NCBI RefSeq assembly: GCF_001042655.1
Contig: NZ_AP012332.1
Location: 186,001 to 250,000 of the forward strand
Source: Gardnerella vaginalis ATCC 14018 = JCM 11026
Lineage (GTDB): Bacteria > Actinomycetota > Actinomycetes > Actinomycetales > Bifidobacteriaceae
Direction: 5' to 3'
Length of the DNA stretch: 64,000 bases
In this document: positions 16,491 to 25,663 of the stretch, piece by piece
Layout of the letters: every line of letters begins with the position of its first letter
Position numbering within the stretch: position 1 is the stretch's first letter
The notes under the pieces: generated by a model
Database searches by the model: none
Told to the model about the DNA's origin: nothing
What the model saw: only the letters and a program-made list of their open reading frames with translations
Position numbers and translations under genes: made by a program

Positions 16491-18386
16491 ATGACTGATA
16501 TGGTGAATGACGCAATTAAGGAAGATTCTGTGATGGAAAATCAGAACAACGAACCACTTCTTTCTGTACGCAATTTGCAAATTAGCTTTGCTTCGGAAGC
16601 TGGTACGGTTCATGCAGTACGCAATATGAATTTTGATTTGTACCGCGGAAAAACCATTGGTATTGTAGGTGAATCTGGATCTGGTAAGTCGGTTACTTCT
16701 CTTGCTGTTATGGGTTTGCTGGATAAGAACGCGTCTGTTAAGGGTTCTGTTGTTTATAAGGGCGAAGAGCTGTTAACGAAGTCTGATGCAGAGATGAGTA
16801 AGATTCGTGGCAAGAATATTGCTATGGTGTTCCAGGATCCTCTTTCTGCTTTAACTCCAGTGTTTTCTATTGGAGATCAGCTTAAGGAAGCTTTGGTTAT
16901 TCATAATCCAAATATGACCGAAGATCAGATTCGTGAGCGCTCTATTGAATTGCTTAACTTGGTTGGTATTACTAAGCCAGCTGAGCGCTTAAAGGCTTTC
17001 CCTCACGAGTTTTCTGGCGGCATGCGTCAGCGCGTTATGATTGCAATGGCAATTGCTAACAACCCAGATATTATTATTGCTGATGAGCCTACTACCGCTT
17101 TGGATGTTACGATTCAGGCTCAGGTTTTGGATGTTTTGAAGAAAGCGCAGAAAGAAACTGGCGCCGCAATGATCTTCATTACTCACGATTTGGGTGTTAT
17201 TGCTGGCGTTGCAGACGAAGTTATTGTTATGTATGCGGGTCATTTGGTTGAGCATAATAGCGTTGAAGAGATTTTTACTCACCCAACTCAGCCATACACA
17301 ATCGGCTTGCTTGGCGCTGTTCCGCGCGTTGACCAAAAGCGTACTCGCCGCTTAACTCCAATCTCTAAGCCAACAATGGATATGTTGATGGCAGAAGAAA
17401 AGAGTGGAGATACTAGCGATATGATGGGTCTTGAGGCAGAAAGCGAAACCGTTCGTGCGCTGCTTCATGCAGAAACCGAAAAAACTATTAAGCCAATGTT
17501 TGAGGGCATTCCTCGCGAGGATCGCAAGGTTGTTTTGGATGTTAAGGGCTTAGTTAAGACATTCCCAATTACTGGTGGCGGTTTCTTGCGACGCAAGGTT
17601 GGCGAAGTTCGCGCTGTTGATGGCATTGACCTTGAGATTCGCGAAGGCGAAACTGTGGCCCTTGTTGGCGAATCTGGTTCTGGTAAGTCAACTACTTTGA
17701 TGGAAATCATGAGTTTAAAGAAGCCAGAAGCTGGCTCTATTACAGTTTTTGGCACCGATCTTAACGATAAGTTGACTAAAGAGCAGCGTCGCGAGCTTCG
17801 TTCTAAGATCCAATACGTGTTCCAGGATCCTATGAGCTCTCTTGATCCTCGTATGCTTGTTTACGATATTTTGGCAGAGCCTCTTCATGTTCAAAAGAAG
17901 TCTAAAGAAGAGATTCGTCAGCGTATTGCGGAGCTTATGCAGCTTGTTGAGCTGAATCCAGATCAGGTTGATCGCTTCCCAACGCAGTTCTCTGGTGGTC
18001 AGCGTCAGCGTATTGCTATTGCTCGCGCTTTGGCTGTAAACCCTAAGCTGCTTCTTCTTGATGAGCCTGTTTCGGCTTTGGATGTTTCTATTCAAGCTGG
18101 CATCATCAACTTGCTTGAAGATTTGCAAGACAAGTTGGGTGTTGCTTACTTGTTTGTGGCTCACAACATGGCGGTTGTTCGTCATATTTCTAGCAGAATT
18201 GCTGTTATGTACCACGGACGCATTGTTGAATCTGGCGAAACGGATGAGGTGTTTGATAATCCTAAGCATCCGTACACTAAGGCTTTGATTAGTGCTGTGC
18301 CAATTCCAGATCCTGCGATTGAGAAGAATCGTAAGCGTATTATTCTCAATGAAGAAGATTCGTTTGATGACGTTGCAAGCGTCTGA
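16491..18386 (+). CDS. Peptide ABC transporter, fused double ATPase (DppD-DppF)
   Basis: A 631-residue protein with two complete nucleotide-binding domains in one chain, energising the two permeases. Start: ATG at 16491 after TTGGAGGTTTAAAC. Domain 1 (about 20-290) has GESGSGKS, signature FSGGMRQR and Walker B IIIADEPTTALD; domain 2 (about 345-620) has GESGSGKST, FSGGQRQR and LLLLDEPVSALD. Each is followed by the Opp-type C-terminal segment with HPTQPYT or HPYTKAL. Fusion of the two ATPases is common in actinobacterial peptide importers. Both catalytic sites look intact. Confidence 0.93.
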   Translation: MTDMVNDAIKEDSVMENQNNEPLLSVRNLQISFASEAGTVHAVRNMNFDLYRGKTIGIVGESGSGKSVTSLAVMGLLDKNASVKGSVVYKGEELLTKSDAEMSKIRGKNIAMVFQDPLSALTPVFSIGDQLKEALVIHNPNMTEDQIRERSIELLNLVGITKPAERLKAFPHEFSGGMRQRVMIAMAIANNPDIIIADEPTTALDVTIQAQVLDVLKKAQKETGAAMIFITHDLGVIAGVADEVIVMYAGHLVEHNSVEEIFTHPTQPYTIGLLGAVPRVDQKRTRRLTPISKPTMDMLMAEEKSGDTSDMMGLEAESETVRALLHAETEKTIKPMFEGIPREDRKVVLDVKGLVKTFPITGGGFLRRKVGEVRAVDGIDLEIREGETVALVGESGSGKSTTLMEIMSLKKPEAGSITVFGTDLNDKLTKEQRRELRSKIQYVFQDPMSSLDPRMLVYDILAEPLHVQKKSKEEIRQRIAELMQLVELNPDQVDRFPTQFSGGQRQRIAIARALAVNPKLLLLDEPVSALDVSIQAGIINLLEDLQDKLGVAYLFVAHNMAVVRHISSRIAVMYHGRIVESGETDEVFDNPKHPYTKALISAVPIPDPAIEKNRKRIILNEEDSFDDVASV

Positions 18387-18406
18387 TTCTAATCTTTTGT
18401 GAATAC

Positions 18407-18469
18407 GCCTAAACTTTTGTTTAGGGCAATTTTGATCGCGTGTGTTATGCAAGACACACGCGATTTTTT
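18407..18469 (+). terminator. Terminator after the importer ATPase gene
   Basis: A first hairpin, CCTAAAC TTTT GTTTAGG (18407-18424), is followed by a strong stem ATCGCGTGTGT (18435-18445) / ACACACGCGAT (18454-18464) and TTTTTT. It separates the permease/ATPase operon from the binding-protein gene. Confidence 0.85.
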
Positions 18470-18711
18470 GTTACAGGCACATAAATTCTAAAAAAAGTAA
18501 TATATTTTGTTTTTTAATTAAAATAAACTAAAAAATTTTCTGTTTGACTGTTTTATGTATTTAATTTTCTTTTTTATGGATTAAATCTTAAGTAACAAAA
18601 GCTTAAATTCAGTATTTGTTAAAAAAGTCGTAACACAAAATGTCAAAAGATTAGATATACTCTACACACATACCAGAAAGCGGACATCATTTCTGGGGAA
18701 TGAGAGGAATC
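18470..18711 (+). promoter_or_regulatory. Promoter and leader of the peptide-binding lipoprotein gene
   Basis: The AT-rich region has a -10-like TATACT at 18656-18661 with no good -35. A hairpin CCAGAAA (18673-18679) / TTTCTGG (18690-18696) precedes the RBS GAGAGGAAT. Separate transcription of the binding protein from the permease operon would allow its higher expression. Confidence 0.45.
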
Positions 18712-20460
18712 ATGAAAAAAACTAATGCAGGCAAATTAACTGTATTCGCCGCAGCTGCACTTTCTGTTGCAATGCTACTCGGCGCTTGCGGTGGCACAAC
18801 TGCTACTACAGCAGATAAGGCCAAGGGCGGTATGACCGAAGAGCCAGCCGCAGGTGTGGATACTTCCTACACTGGCGCTCTTCCAATGCCTAAGGTTGAC
18901 AAGCGTTATGACAATCCACAGCCTCGTGACAATGTTAAGGATGGCGGTACTTACACGTTCTCGCTTTCCGACATGGGTCCAAACTGGAACTACGCTTCTA
19001 ACGACGGTAATACCGCTTATATGAGCACTTTGTGGGGCTTCTACCAGCCATCGCTTCCTTATTACGACACTGTTAAGGGCGAGAAGGTTAAGTACAACCC
19101 TGATTACATTACTTCTGTTAAGAAGGTTAGCGACAAGCCACTCGTAGTTCAGTACGATTTGAACCCAAAGGCTAAGTGGAACGATGGTACAGACATCGAT
19201 TACACTGCTTTCAAGGCTACTTGGGAAGTTATGAATGGCAAGAACGAAGCCTACTCTGTACCATCTCACGAGGGCTATGACTGCATTGAGTCCGTTGAGC
19301 AGGGTGCAAATCCTAAGCAAGTAATCGTTAAGTACAATAAGCCATGCGCAACTTGGGAATTGCTTTTCGCTCCATTGGTTCATCCAAAGGCAACCGATCC
19401 TACTGTGTTCAACCAGGGTTGGGTAAATAATCCTCACAACGAGTGGGGTGCAGGTCCATTCGAGATTCAGTCCGCAACCGAAGATCAGGTTGTTTTCGTG
19501 CGCAATCCAAAGTGGTGGGGCAAGAAGGCAAAGCTCGATAAGGTTGTTGTAAAGCGTATGGAAGATACCGCTGCAATGAACGCCTTCCAGAACGGCGAAA
19601 TCGATTCCGTGGATTCCATCTCCACCAAGGATAAGATCAAGGCTGCTCGTAGCGTTAAGGGCGCTCAGCTCCGTTACGGCTACAGCACCAAGATTCGTGT
19701 TATTAACTTAAACGCAAAGGCTGGCGCATTCAAGGATAAGGCAGTGCGTAAGGCTGTTGTTCAGGCATTCGACGTTGCTACCTACAACAAGATTCAGTTC
19801 CAGGGTATGAGCTGGAAGATCGAGCAGCCAGGTTCTGAGCTTCTCTCCATGTTCCAGGCTGGCTACAAGAACAACCTCCCAGCTGATGCTAAGTTCAACG
19901 TAGAAAACGCTAAGAAGACTCTTGAAGCCGCTGGCTACAAGATGGGCAAAGATGGTTACTACGCTAAGAATGGCAAGACCGTTCAGTTCACATTCACCTT
20001 CTTCGGCGATGACTCTACTCAGGCAGCTCTTGCTAACGCATTCCAGGCCATGATGAAGAAGGCTGGCATGAAGTGCAAGACTGTAAACAATCCTGCATCT
20101 AAGTTCTCTAAGACTGTAAGCTCCTTCGACTTCCAGATGCTTCCAATGGCTTGGGTTTCCCAATCTCCATTGAGCTTCTTGGCATCCGCTTCCCAGGTAT
20201 ACGGTTCTAAGAGCGATTCCAACTTTACTGGCACTGGCAGCAAGAAGATTGATGCCGTTCTAGCCAAGATTGGCAAGACCTACGATTACAAGGAACAGAC
20301 TGCATTGGCCAATAAGGGTGAGTCCATGGCTTTCGCCGAGTATGGTACACTCCCAGTTTCTGCTCCTCCAACCTATCAGGCATACAAGAAGGGCTTCGCT
20401 AACGGCGGTCCTGCTGGATATGCTAACGTTTTTGTTGAAAACATTGGTTGGCAGAAGTGA
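18712..20460 (+). CDS. Peptide ABC transporter substrate-binding lipoprotein (SBP family 5)
   Basis: A 582-residue extracytoplasmic lipoprotein. The ATG at 18712 follows GAGAGGAATC; the signal peptide MKKTNAGKLTVFAAAALSVA ends in the lipobox LLGAC, with Cys26 as the lipidated residue. The mature protein has the family 5 fold motifs, for example YDLNPKAKWNDGTDIDYTAFKATWEVM and WGAGPFEIQSATEDQVVFVRNPKWWGKK. Codon use is strongly biased (AAG, AAC, TCC, GGC), consistent with high expression. It follows the permease/ATPase genes and has its own promoter region and terminator. Ligand specificity (di- or oligopeptide) cannot be read from sequence. Confidence 0.93.
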   Translation: MKKTNAGKLTVFAAAALSVAMLLGACGGTTATTADKAKGGMTEEPAAGVDTSYTGALPMPKVDKRYDNPQPRDNVKDGGTYTFSLSDMGPNWNYASNDGNTAYMSTLWGFYQPSLPYYDTVKGEKVKYNPDYITSVKKVSDKPLVVQYDLNPKAKWNDGTDIDYTAFKATWEVMNGKNEAYSVPSHEGYDCIESVEQGANPKQVIVKYNKPCATWELLFAPLVHPKATDPTVFNQGWVNNPHNEWGAGPFEIQSATEDQVVFVRNPKWWGKKAKLDKVVVKRMEDTAAMNAFQNGEIDSVDSISTKDKIKAARSVKGAQLRYGYSTKIRVINLNAKAGAFKDKAVRKAVVQAFDVATYNKIQFQGMSWKIEQPGSELLSMFQAGYKNNLPADAKFNVENAKKTLEAAGYKMGKDGYYAKNGKTVQFTFTFFGDDSTQAALANAFQAMMKKAGMKCKTVNNPASKFSKTVSSFDFQMLPMAWVSQSPLSFLASASQVYGSKSDSNFTGTGSKKIDAVLAKIGKTYDYKEQTALANKGESMAFAEYGTLPVSAPPTYQAYKKGFANGGPAGYANVFVENIGWQK

Positions 20461-20515
20461 GTAAATTTGTAGCGATAACTCGCGCAAGTTTACTAAGCTG
20501 ATTGCTTAACTTATA

Positions 20516-20557
20516 GCATGTGGCGTGTGGTCTTTGGCTGCACGCCACATGCTTTTG
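20516..20557 (+). terminator. Terminator after the binding-protein gene
   Basis: GCATGTGGCGTG (20516-20527) is perfectly complementary to CACGCCACATGC (20541-20552) and is followed by TTTT. Confidence 0.85.
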
Positions 20558-20561
20558 AGTG

Positions 20562-20657
20562 CGCTTTGACTGAGCTTGAAATCAACAGGATTTCAAGCTC
20601 CTTCAAAGCGTGATTTGGCTCAATTGTGAAGCACGGTGTGCTTCACATGCCAAATCA
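20562..20657. repeat. Two consecutive long hairpins (intergenic palindromic repeats)
   Basis: Hairpin 1 (about 20562-20610) nests GAGCTTGAAATC/GATTTCAAGCTC inside CGCTTTGA/TCAAAGCG. Hairpin 2 (20612-20656) nests GTGAAGCAC/GTGCTTCAC inside GATTTGGC/GCCAAATC. A small CGGC-TAT-GCCG stem follows. The design, a nested stem with a variable inner arm, resembles the palindromes inside element A and at 60465-60605. The rest of the gap up to 20792 is AT-rich with no further recognised signal. Confidence 0.65.
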
Positions 20658-20792
20658 GCCGAACGGCTATGCCGTGAGGAATAAGCGCTCGCTATGAAAC
20701 TCGCTCAACACCAAACAAGAGCTGTCGATTAAACTATAAATTTAAGATTAAGTCTCAAAAAACAAAGTCAAAAATAAGGGAGAATCTAGCGC

Positions 20793-22619
20793 ATGTATGT
20801 AAATCCAAATAAACGCAAAGACGCGAGTAACGTGCGCTGGGTTTTGCAATATTGTAAGCCAGATATGTGGAGAGTAGGCGTATCGCTAGTTCTTTTTACT
20901 ATAAACGACACAATGGCAATGACAATGCCTCTACTTTCGGGCTTTATTGTAGACAAAATAATTATTGGCAAACAGCATGATTTGCTTCTTAACGTATGCG
21001 TGCTAATGGTTGCAATGATGATTGTTCGCGTTGGCTCAAGGTATATCTACCAGCTTCTAATGGAAAAGTTTGGCCAAAATGCCGTGTATCGCCTTGTAAG
21101 CGACGAGTACGAGAAGCTACATTCGCTTGATTTTACGTACTTTAATCACACGCGCACAGGCGACATTATGAGTCGCATGACTTCGGATACGGATGCGATT
21201 CGCCACGTTTTAAGCTGGGTGTCTTATATGGCGCTTGATTGTGTAGTGATGTTTGTGTTTGCGCTAGTTATAATGTTTTCAATTCAATGGCAGCTAGCGC
21301 TAGCACTTATGGCAATTACGCCATTTTTGTTCTGGCTTGCAAGACTTATGGGCAAGAATGCTAGGCCAAAGTTCCTTGCGATTCGCGAATCGTTTGCGCG
21401 AATGAATTCAATGGTAGAAGAAAATATTGAAGGCAATCGTGTTGTAAAAGCTTTTGTGCGCGAGCCTTTTGAAACACAGAAATTCGATAAATGCAACGAA
21501 GATTATTTTAATTGCAATATTACGCTTGCAAAAAACACGCAAAAATACATGCCATGGCTTGACGGCATGGGCTTTGCGCTAGAGCTTGTAACAGTAGGAT
21601 TTGGCGGATGGCTTGTGCTTAACGGAAGCATGACTTTGGGCGCGTTTGTAACGTTTAACAGTTTTCTTTGGATGCTCCACATGCCAGTAAGAATGGTTGG
21701 GTGGCTTATTAACGATTGGCAGCGATTCAACGCAGGATGCGTAAATATTCGTAAGCTTCTCACGCAAGAATCGCATATTGATTTGCCATCTGCCTCCGAG
21801 AAAAACGTTAAGGTAAAGGGCCATGTAACTTTTGAACACGTTGATTTTGCGTTCCCAGATGATCTTGATTCCCCAGTTTTAAGCGATATTGATTTAGATG
21901 TTCCAGAAGGAACAAAGCTTGGAATCTTAGGGGAAACGGGGTCTGGAAAGTCAACGCTTGTAAGTCTTATAGCAAGATTCTATGATCCTACGCGCGGCCG
22001 CGTTTTAATTGATGGAAAAGACGTGCGCGAATGGCCTTTAGAAATTGTTAGAAATCAAGTTAGCATAGTTGCGCAAGAAACATTTCTGTTTTCCGATACG
22101 ATTGCAGGAAATATTGGCTTTGGGTTGCCTCAAAACGAGGAAAATTGCAAAGAATTAGATAACACGATTAGGCGTATGGCAAGAATCGCAGATGCAGACG
22201 ATTTTATTATGAATATGCCAGAAGGCTACGAAACTGTAGTAGGCGAGCGAGGAGTTGGTCTTTCGGGCGGCCAAAAGCAGCGCTTAAGTCTTGCTCGCGC
22301 GCTAGCTAATAATCCTGCAATCTTGATTATGGACGATACAACTTCTGCAGTAGACATGGAAACTGAGGAGCATATTCAAAAAGAGCTAAAAAAGTTAGAT
22401 GGTTCTCGCACAGTAATCACAATTGCGCACAGAATCTCGTCTGTTAAAGACGCAGACATGATTATTGTGCTAGATCACGGCAAAATCGTAGAACGCGGAA
22501 CGCATGAGCATCTTGTGGTGTCGCATGGAAGATATTGGGAAATCTACAAAAAGCAGCTTGGTATGCAAATGGGCAAAGCTTTGGGATTTGAAGATTTAGA
22601 CAAGGCTAAAGGTGAGTAG
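20793..22619 (+). CDS. ABC exporter half-transporter A (TMD-NBD), with degenerate catalytic site
   Basis: A 608-residue half-transporter: six membrane helices (residues about 25-330), then a nucleotide-binding domain. Start: ATG at 20793 behind AAGGGAGA. Walker A is GETGSGKST and the signature is the canonical LSGGQ, but Walker B reads ILIMDDTTSAVD, with Asp where the catalytic Glu should be. The next gene starts one base after this stop and has the complementary defect (LSAGQ), so the pair is a heterodimeric exporter with one hydrolytic and one degenerate site. Such pairs export drugs, lipids or peptides; substrate unknown. Confidence 0.88.
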   Translation: MYVNPNKRKDASNVRWVLQYCKPDMWRVGVSLVLFTINDTMAMTMPLLSGFIVDKIIIGKQHDLLLNVCVLMVAMMIVRVGSRYIYQLLMEKFGQNAVYRLVSDEYEKLHSLDFTYFNHTRTGDIMSRMTSDTDAIRHVLSWVSYMALDCVVMFVFALVIMFSIQWQLALALMAITPFLFWLARLMGKNARPKFLAIRESFARMNSMVEENIEGNRVVKAFVREPFETQKFDKCNEDYFNCNITLAKNTQKYMPWLDGMGFALELVTVGFGGWLVLNGSMTLGAFVTFNSFLWMLHMPVRMVGWLINDWQRFNAGCVNIRKLLTQESHIDLPSASEKNVKVKGHVTFEHVDFAFPDDLDSPVLSDIDLDVPEGTKLGILGETGSGKSTLVSLIARFYDPTRGRVLIDGKDVREWPLEIVRNQVSIVAQETFLFSDTIAGNIGFGLPQNEENCKELDNTIRRMARIADADDFIMNMPEGYETVVGERGVGLSGGQKQRLSLARALANNPAILIMDDTTSAVDMETEEHIQKELKKLDGSRTVITIAHRISSVKDADMIIVLDHGKIVERGTHEHLVVSHGRYWEIYKKQLGMQMGKALGFEDLDKAKGE

Positions 22620-22620
22620 A

Positions 22621-24417
22621 ATGGCGCAACGCAACACTTATAAAGAAGATGAAAGCCAAGAAGAGCACGTAAATTTACACGAGTTGATGCGCGTTCGCAA
22701 ATACATAAAGCCGTACGCATGGCAGCTAGTCAAAATAGTTTTAGTTGTTATTAGCGGAAGTTGCATTATGACAATAACGCCAATGATTACAAAAACACTT
22801 ATAGACGTAGTTTTGCCTAATAAAAACGTTTCTTATTTGTATGCGCTTATTGCATTGTTTGGCGTGCTTATTGTATTGTATGAGCTTGGTTTGGCATACA
22901 GAACGCTTGCTATTACGCGACTTGGTCAAATGATAATTAAAGATATGCGACGCGATATTTTTACGCACGTGCAATCGTTGTCGTTTGATTACTTCGATTC
23001 GCGCCCACACGGCAAAATTTTGATTCGCATAGTAAACTACATTAATACGCTTTCCGACACGCTTTCGTCTGGTTTAATCAACGTATTTTCCGATGTTTTT
23101 GTGCTAATCATTACGCTGATCGCAATGTTTTCTATAGATTGGCGAATGGCATTGTGGAGCCTTGTATTATTCCCAGTTTTTATAATCTGGACTCGCACTT
23201 TGCAAATTTTGCAACGAAAAGCGTCTAAAAAACTGTCAAATAAGCAAAGCAATCTTAACGCATATTTGCACGAATCAATCGCAGGCGTAAAAACCACTCA
23301 AACTTTTGCGCGCGAATCAGAACAATACGCTACATTCCAAGATCAGCAGTCGGGAGTCAGAAAAGCGTGGATGCGAAACGTTAGAGTGCAAATGCTACTT
23401 TGGCCAGGAGCTTCGATTATTGAAAGCGCAGCAATTTCGCTGCTTTACTACGTTGGCATAATGAATGCAAGTAGTATGAACATAAGCACGGGTACGCTTA
23501 TAGCATTTGTGTGGTATTCGAGTACTTTTTGGGAGCCAGTTGTAAACATTGGTAACTTCTACACGCAACTCGTAACATGCTCAGTGTATTTGGAGCGTAT
23601 TTTTGAAACGCTAAGCATTAAGCCAAATATTGTAGATAAGTCAGATGCAAAAGAATTGCCGCAAATTAAAGGCAGGGTTGACGTAAACGACGTTGTGTTC
23701 CGCTACGAAGAGAACGGAAAGCCGATTTTGAATTTAGTTGACTTGCACATTGAGCCTGGAACAACGGTTGCGCTTGTAGGTCCTACTGGAGCGGGTAAAA
23801 CAACGCTTGTAAGCCTGCTTTCTAGATTCTACGACGTTTCCGAAGGTTCAATCACAATTGACGGCTACGATGTGCGCTCAATAACGTTAGCATCTTTGCG
23901 AAAGCAAATGGGCGTTATGCTTCAAGACAGCTTTATATTTAGCGGAACTGTTAAAGAAAACATTCGCTACGGCAAGCTTGACGCAACAGACGAAGAGATT
24001 GAAGCTGCAGCTCGCGTAGTTCACGCTCACGAGTTTATTGAAGAATTGCCTAATGGCTACGATACGGAAATTGAGGAGCGAGGAGCCACTCTTTCTGCAG
24101 GACAAAGGCAGCTTATATCGTTTGCCAGAGTATTACTTGCGAATCCGCGAATTCTAATTTTAGACGAAGCAACAAGCAATATAGATACGCGTACAGAAGA
24201 GGCGTTGCAAGCAGGATTAGCTCAATTGCTTAAAAATCGCACTTCTTTTGTAATTGCACACAGGCTTTCTACAATAGAGAATGCGGATTTGATTTGCGTG
24301 ATTGACCATGGGCAAATCGTGGAGCGCGGAAGCCATGAGCAGCTTATGGCGCAAAAAGGTGCGTATTACAGGCTTGTGGAATCGCAATACGCTGCGATTA
24401 GTGCTGCGATCCAGTAA
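22621..24417 (+). CDS. ABC exporter half-transporter B (TMD-NBD)
   Basis: The 598-residue partner of the preceding half-transporter. The ATG at 22621 begins one base after the upstream TAG and uses AAGGTGAG inside the upstream gene as RBS, so translation is coupled; an in-frame GTG at 22612 is less likely. It has an N-terminal polar region, six membrane helices, Walker A GPTGAGKTT, an altered signature LSAGQRQ and a canonical Walker B ILILDEATSNID. The catalytic Glu is here, and its site is completed by the LSGGQ of the partner. Confidence 0.88.
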   Translation: MAQRNTYKEDESQEEHVNLHELMRVRKYIKPYAWQLVKIVLVVISGSCIMTITPMITKTLIDVVLPNKNVSYLYALIALFGVLIVLYELGLAYRTLAITRLGQMIIKDMRRDIFTHVQSLSFDYFDSRPHGKILIRIVNYINTLSDTLSSGLINVFSDVFVLIITLIAMFSIDWRMALWSLVLFPVFIIWTRTLQILQRKASKKLSNKQSNLNAYLHESIAGVKTTQTFARESEQYATFQDQQSGVRKAWMRNVRVQMLLWPGASIIESAAISLLYYVGIMNASSMNISTGTLIAFVWYSSTFWEPVVNIGNFYTQLVTCSVYLERIFETLSIKPNIVDKSDAKELPQIKGRVDVNDVVFRYEENGKPILNLVDLHIEPGTTVALVGPTGAGKTTLVSLLSRFYDVSEGSITIDGYDVRSITLASLRKQMGVMLQDSFIFSGTVKENIRYGKLDATDEEIEAAARVVHAHEFIEELPNGYDTEIEERGATLSAGQRQLISFARVLLANPRILILDEATSNIDTRTEEALQAGLAQLLKNRTSFVIAHRLSTIENADLICVIDHGQIVERGSHEQLMAQKGAYYRLVESQYAAISAAIQ

Positions 24418-24482
24418 GCGCAAAAGTTGCGTTTTAAGTCACGTTTTAAGCCACGTTAAATATGCGACTACACTTGTAAATC

Positions 24483-25463
24483 ATGAGTAAGCATCATCGC
24501 GAACACAATTGGGCGCCTTCTTTAACAGAGCAGTCTGAAATATGGCAGAATCTAATTAAAGAAGGCATAACAATCGCAGACGACCACACGCACATGTTAA
24601 GCGTAGTGGATTTTGCAAAAAATCTTAATCAAGAATTATCGCAAAAAGGGCGAGAACCAATTGCGGAACCAAGTGCAGATGACTTAGTAAATAGTGCAAA
24701 AGCATCAGGCGTTTCTAAAATGATTGAGGTTGGATGCGAATATCCAAATTGGCAGCCAACAATAGATTTTGCGGCAGCTCACGCGGATTGCGTGCGTGCT
24801 GCAATAGCGATTCACCCCAACGAAGCGCCTCTACACGGTCATAGGGGAGCAGAAGGACCAGACGGCTTACCGGTGGTTTATAAGCCGTATCATGATATTT
24901 CATTTGACGAAGCAATGCAACACTTGCGCTCGCTAGTCGTAGATAACGCAGAAGAAGTAGTGGCAATAGGTGAAACGGGATTAGACTATTTTCGCACAGG
25001 CGAGTCTGCAAGGATTTACCAACGCGAATCATTCCGCGCGCATATAGCACTTGCAAAAGAGCTTAATTTGCCGCTTCAAATTCACGATAGAGATGCTCAT
25101 AGTGATGTTGTAGAAATTTTGCTAAAAGACGGAGCGCCAGAGCGCACAGTGTTTCACAGCTATTCTGGCGGGAAAGACTTAGCTCAAGTGCTAAAAGAAA
25201 ACGGATGGTACGCAAGTTTTTCTGGAACGATTAGCTATAAAGGTAACGAAGATTTACAAGAATCTGCGCGAATCATTGGCAAAGATCATATAACTGTTGA
25301 AACAGATGCGCCGTACCTTACACCAATGCCGTATCGAGGTCGTCCGAACGCGCCTTATATGGTTCCTTATACACTTGAATCGTTAGCAACCGCGCTTGAC
25401 TGTTCTTTGCTAGAAGTAGCAAAGTCAACTTTAAAAACAACGAAAGAAATCTACGGTTTTTAG
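24483..25463 (+). CDS. TatD-family metal-dependent DNase/hydrolase
   Basis: A 326-residue TIM-barrel metallohydrolase. The metal motif is DDHTHM (residues 33-38, H-x-H), followed by GETGLDYF (Glu ligand), LQIHDRDAH, VFHSYSGG and ETDAPYLTPMPYRG (final Asp). These are the TatD signature blocks in the right order. The family acts as 3'-5' exonuclease or endonuclease in DNA repair and turnover. No good RBS precedes the ATG at 24483. It is 65 bases after the exporter, same strand. It is longer than the 260-residue norm because of an N-terminal extension of about 30 residues. Confidence 0.88.
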   Translation: MSKHHREHNWAPSLTEQSEIWQNLIKEGITIADDHTHMLSVVDFAKNLNQELSQKGREPIAEPSADDLVNSAKASGVSKMIEVGCEYPNWQPTIDFAAAHADCVRAAIAIHPNEAPLHGHRGAEGPDGLPVVYKPYHDISFDEAMQHLRSLVVDNAEEVVAIGETGLDYFRTGESARIYQRESFRAHIALAKELNLPLQIHDRDAHSDVVEILLKDGAPERTVFHSYSGGKDLAQVLKENGWYASFSGTISYKGNEDLQESARIIGKDHITVETDAPYLTPMPYRGRPNAPYMVPYTLESLATALDCSLLEVAKSTLKTTKEIYGF

Positions 25464-25585
25464 ATGATCTAGTCTTATATTCTTGCTTTGATTAAGCCTT
25501 ATTTTTCAAGGATTCTATGCTGACTTTGCTTTATATATCTGTTATTGTATACAATATTTAGGTACAAATAAATAAAACTGTAAGC

Positions 25586-25652
25586 AGTAAGACCATATGC
25601 GACTTCTTATTATGGCAGATTATTGCAAAGAAGAGGTCTTACTTTTTGGAGG
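25586..25652 (+). promoter_or_regulatory. Attenuator-like hairpin fused to the kup ribosome-binding site
   Basis: AGTAAGACC (25586-25594) pairs perfectly with GGTCTTACT (25635-25643), and an inner CTTCTT/AAGAAG pairing is possible. The stem runs straight into TTTTT and then GGAGG (25648-25652), the RBS of kup 12 bases before its ATG. The shape is that of an intrinsic terminator inside a leader. I could not match the leader to the c-di-AMP (ydaO) riboswitch. Confidence 0.55.
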
Positions 25653-25663
25653 AAAAATCAAGC

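Noticed and set aside
25464..25663. c-di-AMP (ydaO) riboswitch before kup
   Set aside because: The leader is short and I could not find the conserved ydaO core; only a simple terminator-like stem is supported.
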